A stretch of DNA of 5,965 nucleotides from Syntrophomonadaceae bacterium (GTDB lineage: Bacteria; Bacillota; Dethiobacteria; DTU022; UBA8154): contig SKTJ01000164.1 of NCBI GenBank assembly GCA_007122565.1, forward strand, positions 1-5,965. The letters are read 5' to 3'. The notes beneath the pieces are model-generated. The model was given only the letters and a program-made list of their open reading frames with translations. It did not search any database and had not been told where the DNA came from. A program made the position numbers and the translations under genes. Below, one piece after another: positions 1 to 4,653 of this stretch (its first letter is position 1; each line of letters starts with the position of its first letter).

Positions 1-1612
1 CCAGGATGGCATAATAGAGGATAAACAAGTGAACCGCTATGACGGGTAAGGTGGGATCAACCATGAGTATGGCCGGCGCCACCAGGGTCGCCATGATAAC
101 GTATTTTGCCGTGGTGGGCAATCCCATACCTAAAATAATGGAAATACCTGCCGCAACCAGGAGCAACACGAACAGTCTATCTCCTGCCAAAACCGAAAGC
201 AGCAGGATCATACTCTGCCCCAATCCAGTAAGGGTAACCACGCCGACGATAATCCCCGCACAAGCACAAGCAACGGCAATACCCGCCATACTTTTCGCTG
301 CGGTATCTAACCCCTGTATCACATCGTTCCACAAACCCCGAAAGTGCTTGTTCATATTGACTGCAAACGAATTATCTCCCCGCTTGGTTTCCTGGAATAG
401 CCATATTGCCCGCATAGCTACCATCATCAACAGTACTGCAAGAATGGCATAATACCCGGCCGTAATAGGCGTTACCCTGACATAAATTAAATAATAGACC
501 AGGACACAGATAGGAATCCAGAAAAATATGCCTTTAATAAATGTCTTAAAAAACGGGGGGATTTCCGCTTTGGCCATGGGTTTCATGCCCGTTTTTGCAG
601 CCTGCAAGTGGACAATACACAGCAGTGCAACGTAACTAATAACGGCCGGAAGCGCCGCGTGTATACAAATTTGCCAGTATGGGATGCCGGTAAATTCAGC
701 CATAACGAAGGCAGCGGCTCCCATTATCGGAGGCAGGAACTGGCCGTCTGTTGAAGCGGCTGTTTCCACACCGCCGGCCACCTCAGGGCTAAAACCCGCT
801 TTTTTCATGACAGGAATAGTGAGCGAGCCCGTAACAACGGTATTGGCTACAGAACTCCCGGCAATACTGCCCATAAAACCACTTGCTAAAACAGCCGCCT
901 TGGCGGGTCCCCCTTTGAATCGCCCCAAAGCGGCAAAAGCAAGCTGAACAATGTACAGTCCTGCCCCGGATGCCTGAAAGAAACAACCGAAAAGGACAAA
1001 GGCAAAAACAAACGTTGACGTGACACCGATTGGAATACCAAAAATACCTGTGTTTGTTAAATAAAGGTCTTGTATAACCCGAACGACCCGATATCCCCTG
1101 TGCCCGATAATATCAGGCAAAAATGGGCCTAAAAAAGGATATGTTAAAAAAACAATCGTCACAATGGGAAGAACCAGGTTGAAAGCCCGTTGTGCGGCCA
1201 ACAAGATTAGAATGATTGCTGATCCGCCCATAATTAAATCTAAGGTTGACGGCTGCCCCACCCGCCAGATCAGATCTTCAAAAAAGACAAAAACGTAAAA
1301 TATTGAAGCAAATCCGGCTAGAGCCAGTAGGATGTCATACCACGGCAATCTATTGTACGCCTGATCGTTTTTCCGATTAAATGGAAAGTATAAAAAGCAG
1401 AGTGCCAGACCAACAGATAAGTGGGCTGAACGCTGCAGGGTTGCCGTGAGCAGTCCCGCTCCAGCAGTGTAGAAATGAAACAAGGACCAAAGAATGCCAA
1501 TACCAAAAATAATAAAAGATAATAGACCGCCGGGATTTCTGACTTTACCCTCATCGCTTATTTCTTTAAGATCAATTTCCCCATTTCCCTTAATCACATC
1601 TTTTATGCTCAA
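1..1612 (-). CDS. TAXI-type TRAP transporter fused permease (DctQ-DctM), C-terminus cut by window edge
   Basis: Membrane part of a tripartite (TRAP) secondary transporter. It moves a solute delivered by the binding protein, normally driven by a Na+ or H+ gradient. I translated 537 uninterrupted codons to the left edge. Residues 30-160 hold about five hydrophobic helices (DctQ-like part). From about residue 190 the DctM part follows, with family-typical stretches GSIAGSSVAN (248-257), ETAAST and LPPIMGAAAF (283-302) and GMGLPTTAKYV (495-505). The sequence ends at HLFILYYAIL, where the family usually continues for a further one to two hundred residues. The start is TTG at 1612: an in-frame TGA lies directly upstream, and GAGGTGAT sits 5 bases before it. 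No ATG is available in this frame near the ribosome binding site. It lies 90 bases after the binding-protein gene and is probably in the same operon. The substrate cannot be read from sequence; TAXI systems studied so far take up small carboxylates such as glutamate or 2-oxoglutarate. The family call is firm from motifs. Confidence 0.95.
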   Translation of the reverse strand, partial: MSIKDVIKGNGEIDLKEISDEGKVRNPGGLLSFIIFGIGILWSLFHFYTAGAGLLTATLQRSAHLSVGLALCFLYFPFNRKNDQAYNRLPWYDILLALAGFASIFYVFVFFEDLIWRVGQPSTLDLIMGGSAIILILLAAQRAFNLVLPIVTIVFLTYPFLGPFLPDIIGHRGYRVVRVIQDLYLTNTGIFGIPIGVTSTFVFAFVLFGCFFQASGAGLYIVQLAFAALGRFKGGPAKAAVLASGFMGSIAGSSVANTVVTGSLTIPVMKKAGFSPEVAGGVETAASTDGQFLPPIMGAAAFVMAEFTGIPYWQICIHAALPAVISYVALLCIVHLQAAKTGMKPMAKAEIPPFFKTFIKGIFFWIPICVLVYYLIYVRVTPITAGYYAILAVLLMMVAMRAIWLFQETKRGDNSFAVNMNKHFRGLWNDVIQGLDTAAKSMAGIAVACACAGIIVGVVTLTGLGQSMILLLSVLAGDRLFVLLLVAAGISIILGMGLPTTAKYVIMATLVAPAILMVDPTLPVIAVHLFILYYAIL

Positions 1613-1617
1613 TCATT

Positions 1618-1625
1618 ATCACCTC
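1618..1625 (-). promoter_or_regulatory. Ribosome binding site that fixes the TTG start of the TRAP permease
   Basis: The minus strand reads GAGGTGAT, then five bases, then TTG (1612-1610). An ATG at 1616-1614 is nearer to the site but out of frame; it gives only eight codons before TAA. The TTG frame is closed by TGA at 1615-1613. The site therefore supports TTG as the start of the permease. Confidence 0.7.
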
Positions 1626-1673
1626 AAAACAACCGGCGCAGGCTGATAATAACCGCCACGCCTGCACCGGTTG
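1626..1673 (-). promoter_or_regulatory. Intercistronic hairpin between TAXI binding protein and permease (attenuator or mRNA-stabilising stem)
   Basis: In the minus-strand transcript the 5' arm CAACCGGUGCAGGC (1673-1660) pairs along its whole length with the 3' arm GCCUGCGCCGGUUG (1643-1630). That gives 14 pairs with one U-G wobble and a 16-base loop. The 3' arm is followed by UUUU (1629-1626) and then directly by the permease ribosome binding site. A GC-rich stem with a short U-run looks like a partial terminator. Such stems between binding protein and membrane genes in uptake operons also protect the upstream mRNA from 3' exonucleases. Either role would give more binding protein than permease. 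The stem is seen directly; its role is inferred. Confidence 0.8.
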
Positions 1674-1702
1674 AAGGTATCATCCATCACGCCTGGTACG
1701 TT

Positions 1703-2755
1703 CTATAACATTCCAGCTTCCTTAAAGAATTTCTCCGCTCCGGGGTGCAGAGGAATTGACATGCCGTTTATCGCTGATTCCAGCGTAATTAACCTGCCGG
1801 CTACTTCATGCGCTGAATGGATCGTCCCGACATTATCAAAAATTCCTTTAACAAAGTCATACATTAAATCTTCTGGCAGATCATCCCGGCAAACGACCAT
1901 GGCTAAAACTGCAATGGTATTTGCTTCAGGCACGTTGGAGTATGTGTCTGCAGGGATCGTCGCCACGGCATAAAAAGGCTCCAGGTCCATTAACTCCTGT
2001 GCTTTTTCATCATCAATATTAACTAGCACGATATCTTTTACAATTGCCAGGTCGGCGATAACAGAAGCGCCAACACCCACGGTAAAGAACGCTGCATCAA
2101 CACGCCCGTCCCTGAGATAGTCGGCGGCCTCTCCGGCCTCCAAACGTTCCACAGCAGCAAAGTCATCTTCTGTCATGCCATAAACTTCAATAACCTGCAT
2201 GGCGTTAACCTCAGCACCACTCCCCAGGGGCCCGACGGCTACTCGCTTGCCCGCCAGGTCTGCCGGTGAGTTAATTCCTGAGTCGGCAGAGGCAACCAGT
2301 TGCACGGGCTCAGGGTGAAGTGAAAACAGGCCCATCATATTGGTGATGGGGTTTGCAATAAAGTCCTCTCTAAACAAGCCATTGTATGCATAGTAAGCAA
2401 CGTCATTCTGAACAATAGCCAGGTCCAGGTCTTTGCTGCCGATCAATTTGACGTTGACCACAGAAGCCCCGGAAGATTCCACGGTAAGCGTAATGTTTTC
2501 CATTTCTGCATAGGCAATACGGGACATGGCACCAGCCAAGGGGTAATAAACCCCCGTTACCCAACCCGATCCCATATTTAAACGTGTTACTGCCGATGGC
2601 TCTGGTTCCGTCGGAGCCGGATCATCCGGAGCAGGTTCATCAGGAGGAGGTTCCGGTGTCGCATCTTGTGCTGGAGCACAGCCCACAAATGAGACACAAC
2701 TCACCAGGAAAACACCTAATAATAACAATACCATCCATTTAATATTCTTTTTCAT
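1703..2755 (-). CDS. TAXI family TRAP transporter solute-binding lipoprotein
   Basis: Extracellular substrate receptor of the TRAP transporter, 350 residues, about the usual size for the family. Residues 1-19 form a lipoprotein signal (basic MKKNIK, then a hydrophobic core). Two cysteines could be lipidated: C20 (LVSC) or C26 (FVGC). An acidic proline-rich linker follows at about 33-54 with repeated P-D/E-x-P-A units; it probably holds the domain off the membrane. The TAXI domain runs from about 57 to the end. Family-typical stretches are GSGWVTGVYYPLAG (62-75), DLAIVQNDVAYYAYNG (111-126), DSGINSPADLAGKRVAVG (158-175) with GSGAEVNA (178-185), DGRVDAAFFT (216-225) and IPLHPGAEKFFKE close to the C-terminus. 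GGGAGGG lies 4 bases before the ATG. It is the first gene of the TRAP pair; no convincing sigma-A promoter was found upstream. The ligand is unknown. Family assignment is firm. Confidence 0.95.
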   Translation of the reverse strand: MKKNIKWMVLLLLGVFLVSCVSFVGCAPAQDATPEPPPDEPAPDDPAPTEPEPSAVTRLNMGSGWVTGVYYPLAGAMSRIAYAEMENITLTVESSGASVVNVKLIGSKDLDLAIVQNDVAYYAYNGLFREDFIANPITNMMGLFSLHPEPVQLVASADSGINSPADLAGKRVAVGPLGSGAEVNAMQVIEVYGMTEDDFAAVERLEAGEAADYLRDGRVDAAFFTVGVGASVIADLAIVKDIVLVNIDDEKAQELMDLEPFYAVATIPADTYSNVPEANTIAVLAMVVCRDDLPEDLMYDFVKGIFDNVGTIHSAHEVAGRLITLESAINGMSIPLHPGAEKFFKEAGML

Positions 2756-2942
2756 TTGACCCTCCCAGAATTAAATTTTAAACCTTTTCTTAAACATGCT
2801 TCACCGGTTCTATACATATATTTTTTATTATAACCCCCTTCCCCGCTATACCCTTAAATCATAAGTAACAAGTAACGTACTTTAATAAGTTATTTATTAG
2901 ACACCCGGGATTAAATTCCCTGCACATTAGTTTGATATTTCT

Positions 2943-2974
2943 CCATTTTTTAAAAAGGCAAACGTTTTAAATGG
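2943..2974. repeat. Bulged inverted repeat upstream of the TRAP genes
   Basis: On the plus strand CCATTT-TTT-AAAA (2943-2955) faces TTTTAAATGG (2965-2974). These make 10 complementary positions if the three extra T residues bulge out. There is no U-run after it in either direction, so it does not look like a terminator. It lies about 190 bases before the TAXI start and could be an operator, or chance in AT-rich DNA. Confidence 0.3.
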
Positions 2975-3021
2975 TTGTTAGGAAAGATGCGTTATATCAA
3001 GATTGCTTGTCTTGTCTTAAT

Positions 3022-3061
3022 AAAAAACGGACAGCTGAAACCAAAAAAACGGTAGCTGCCC
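3022..3061 (-). terminator. Intrinsic terminator of the holin-like gene
   Basis: The minus-strand RNA has GGGCAGCU (3061-3054) pairing with AGCUGUCC (3036-3029), eight pairs including one G-U. Inside the loop ACC can pair with GGU. The stem is followed by G and then UUUUUU (3027-3022). It lies about 50 bases after the stop of the holin-like gene and separates it from the TRAP genes. Confidence 0.75.
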
Positions 3062-3069
3062 AGTTATTT

Positions 3070-3094
3070 ATCTAATTAAACCGTTGAATTAGAT
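3070..3094. repeat. AT-rich inverted repeat just after the holin-like gene
   Basis: Perfect 8-base arms ATCTAATT (3070-3077) and AATTAGAT (3087-3094) flank a 9-base loop. The stem lies between the stop codon at 3109 and the terminator at 3022-3061. It has few GC pairs and may only be a weak stem in the 3' untranslated region. Confidence 0.4.
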
Positions 3095-3108
3095 TTAATT
3101 TGAATCAA

Positions 3109-3465
3109 TTATCGGGTAATTTTTTTGTTTGCGCCTGATTTTTTATTATCTTTGACCCCTCTGTTTTTACCTATTTTTTTAGACAATTTGCTCTTATTCT
3201 GCAACCCTGAGTTTGTGCTGCTAAATCCCTGAAAGGTATTTTTTGTTCCTGAATAAAGCCCCACAGCCGATAAACCGGCAATAATTCCGAAAAAAACAGC
3301 TTTAGGAGGATCTCCAGGGGCCAGGTAATAAAAACCGGAAAAAATGCCGAGGATCAATGCGATGATTGGAGAATATTGCTTGGGCACTCCGGTTCTTTTT
3401 AATAATTCAATAATGCCCATAATAACAGGAACCAAGGCAACACCATAAATAGATAATACTTCCAT
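3109..3465 (-). CDS. Small holin-like membrane protein with lysine-rich tail
   Basis: Protein of 118 residues with three hydrophobic segments (about 4-21, 31-48 and 54-72), separated by a basic loop (LLKRTGVPKQ) and a short polar turn (APGDPPK). The N-terminal helix, basic loop and second helix resemble small phage-type holins of the Hol44/holin-V kind, which also occur as chromosomal genes in Clostridia. The resemblance is by eye only. The tail from residue 90 to 118 carries ten lysines and two arginines with one aspartate; it may bind nucleic acid, phospholipid or cell-wall polymer. GGGAGGGG lies five bases before the ATG. The gene stands alone between two terminators with no endolysin beside it, so a lysis role is not supported by context. 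A membrane protein of unknown function is the safe reading. That it is a real gene is well supported by the ribosome binding site and terminator. Confidence 0.8.
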   Translation of the reverse strand: MEVLSIYGVALVPVIMGIIELLKRTGVPKQYSPIIALILGIFSGFYYLAPGDPPKAVFFGIIAGLSAVGLYSGTKNTFQGFSSTNSGLQNKSKLSKKIGKNRGVKDNKKSGANKKITR

Positions 3466-3553
3466 ATTTTCCCCTCCCAGACTTTATTTTTATAAATATA
3501 TTTTCACAATGATAAAAAAAGAACAGCAATTAACTGCCTCATGCTTAAAAATG

Positions 3554-3587
3554 AAAAAAGGGCAGAAAACCATCTGTTTTCTTACCC
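3554..3587 (-). terminator. Intrinsic terminator of the trkA / FliK-like / FlhB-like unit
   Basis: In the minus-strand RNA GGG, unpaired UA and AGAAAAC (3587-3576) face GUUUUCU, unpaired G and CCC (3570-3560) across a five-base loop. That makes ten pairs with a small internal loop. UUUUUU follows at 3559-3554. Outer arms ATGCTTAA (3541-3548) and TTAAGCAT (3588-3595) are also perfectly complementary and could form a competing long-range stem. It lies about 50 bases after the FlhB-like stop. Confidence 0.85.
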
Positions 3588-3638
3588 TTAAGCATTCATC
3601 CCTGTTATTATCATAACTTTAAAAGTCTTCTCTTTGGC

Positions 3639-3923
3639 TTACCGGGAGTCCAGTTCTAAAATGTGCGTCAGCAGGACCGCAACCGCTTCATATAGTTCGG
3701 GAGGAATTTCCTGGCCAATTTTTAACTTTCGCAAGGCTTCGGTCATCATTGGGTTGTTTTCCACAGGGACACCGTGTTCCTGGGCAATACGAACAATTCG
3801 CTCAGCTATTCTCCCGTTCCCTGACGCTATTATAACCGGTGCTTTGTCTTTTTCCCGCTGGTAACGAAGGGCCACAGCCTGTTTCATTTTCTTTTTGTTA
3901 TTCATGGTTGTTCCATCAGTCAT
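3639..3923 (-). CDS. FlhB C-terminal-domain-like protein (FlhX/YlqH family, EscU/YscU/HrcU family)
   Basis: The protein matches only the cytoplasmic C-terminal domain of FlhB, the export switch of the flagellar type III apparatus. Family-typical stretches are AVALRY (residues 16-21), KAPVIIASGNGRIAERI, the HGVPVENNP turn, and IGQEIPPELYEAVA near the end. The self-cleaving NPTH motif is absent and the four FlhB membrane helices are missing, so the protein resembles the fragment left after FlhB self-cleavage. Similar free-standing proteins occur in Bacillus (YlqH) and in Helicobacter pylori, where HP1575 can replace the lost FlhB domain. The start is uncertain. ATG at 3923 lies just after the upstream stop and is used here; ATG at 3905 has a weak GGA six bases before it; ATG at 3950 would overlap the upstream gene by 23 bases. 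With the chosen start the product has 94 residues. It is surely translated together with the FliK-like gene. Role in this organism: unknown. Confidence 0.9.
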   Translation of the reverse strand: MTDGTTMNNKKKMKQAVALRYQREKDKAPVIIASGNGRIAERIVRIAQEHGVPVENNPMMTEALRKLKIGQEIPPELYEAVAVLLTHILELDSR

Positions 3924-3927
3924 GTCT

Positions 3928-4629
3928 TCAAACCCTTTCATCCAGGACATAACTCACTTTAAACAATTCATCCAGGACGTCTCTTCTTTCATTAGGATTT
4001 AACAATTCCCAGGGGTGAATCAGAATATTTACTTTCAATTCCTTAAGTACCACTGTTAGGGCCTGCTGTATTATCTCCAGTGACTCTTTTAATCTCTGTC
4101 CCTTGTCTTCTGATTCCACCAGCATACTTATAAAATAACAATCTTGTTTCCTCGATATGCGAAGTATGATCAATCCCAGGTTTTGGGTATCAACGGCAAA
4201 GTCCAGCACAATAATCTCGCTTTGAGGGTCATCCTGGTGGTCCTCATTTTGATTTTTTCCCTTCTCTTCGTAATAGCGATAAAGTAAGGGAAAGGGAATG
4301 CCGAAGGAGTTTTGTATTAGGATGTGTTGGGTAGGATATCGGCTGCCTTCCTGGAAGATCGGTTCAAAAGAACGGGCCTGTACCTGATAGAAAAGCTTGC
4401 CTTCCTTTATTCCTTTGAATCGAAGAAGTAGGTACTCTCCTTTTTTTACAGGCACATCAACCCTGGCTGCAAAGACCTTCCCCTCCCACCGTAAAAGAGT
4501 CCATTGCTTTTTCGGTTCTTTTACCTGTGCAACCATTCTTTCCGGGAGGTTGTATCGCTGACCCGGACCTATTTCTTTTTGTACAACATCCCGAACCTGT
4601 CGGGACAAGGTTTCCCAAGCAATTTTCAC
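3928..4629 (-). CDS. FliK-C-like domain protein upstream of FlhB-like gene (YlqG-like, function unknown)
   Basis: With the start chosen here the product has 233 residues. Residues about 27-85 look like a small beta-rich domain (YNLPERMVAQV, WEGKVFAARVDVPVKKGEYLLLRF), as in the conserved part of YlqG-type proteins. Residues about 135-205 resemble the C-terminal domain of the flagellar hook-length protein FliK: VLDFAVDTQNLGLIILRIS, then a beta strand with LVES, then a helix LKESLEIIQQAL. In flagellar assembly FliK-C contacts FlhB-C, and here an FlhB-C-like gene follows directly, which supports the assignment. No signal peptide or membrane helix is seen, so it is probably cytoplasmic. The start is GTG at 4629, because AAGAGGTG lies six bases before it; an in-frame GTG at 4638 falls inside that site. 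The FliK resemblance is by eye and moderate. Confidence 0.8.
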   Translation of the reverse strand: MKIAWETLSRQVRDVVQKEIGPGQRYNLPERMVAQVKEPKKQWTLLRWEGKVFAARVDVPVKKGEYLLLRFKGIKEGKLFYQVQARSFEPIFQEGSRYPTQHILIQNSFGIPFPLLYRYYEEKGKNQNEDHQDDPQSEIIVLDFAVDTQNLGLIILRISRKQDCYFISMLVESEDKGQRLKESLEIIQQALTVVLKELKVNILIHPWELLNPNERRDVLDELFKVSYVLDERV

Positions 4630-4635
4630 CGATAG

Positions 4636-4643
4636 CACCTCTT
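4636..4643 (-). promoter_or_regulatory. Ribosome binding site that fixes the GTG start of the FliK-like gene
   Basis: The minus strand reads AAGAGGTG, six bases, then GTG (4629-4627). The only other nearby start, GTG at 4638, is part of this site itself and has no purine-rich site at a useful distance. The trkA stop (4656-4654) lies just upstream, so translation may be coupled. Confidence 0.7.
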
Positions 4644-4653
4644 CGGTTTTTGA

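Larger units (their letters stand above)
2756..3108. other. Intergenic region between the holin-like gene and the TAXI gene
   Basis: This 353-base AT-rich stretch holds no credible gene. It contains the terminator of the holin-like gene (3022-3061), an AT-rich stem at 3070-3094, and a bulged inverted repeat at 2943-2974. Minus-strand TATAAT lies at 2832-2827, but I see no TTGACA-like box 16-18 bases upstream of it. TTGTTA and TATAGC further up have only a 15-base spacer. The TRAP promoter must lie here if the operon starts with the TAXI gene, but I cannot place it with confidence. No riboswitch or T-box pattern was recognised. Confidence 0.6.

Noticed and set aside
39..947. Plus-strand open frames at 39-452 and 684-947 and a minus-strand frame at 789-986
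   Set aside because: All lie inside the TRAP permease, whose minus-strand frame is continuous and carries family motifs; they are antisense or out-of-frame shadows.
1318..1554. Minus-strand 78-codon frame near the permease N-terminus
   Set aside because: Out-of-frame overlap of the permease coding region; no ribosome binding site, and its hydrophobic character reflects the membrane-protein composition.
1671..1973. Plus-strand 100-codon frame
   Set aside because: Antisense to the well-supported TAXI gene with no ribosome binding site or recognisable domain.
3476..3520. TTGTGA and TAAAGT, 17 bases apart on the minus strand, as a promoter for the holin-like gene
   Set aside because: The transcription start would fall inside the ribosome binding site, so it cannot serve this gene. 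An isolated TATCAT further up lacks a matching upstream box.
3634..3864. Plus-strand 76-codon frame
   Set aside because: Antisense to the FlhB-like gene, which has clear family motifs.
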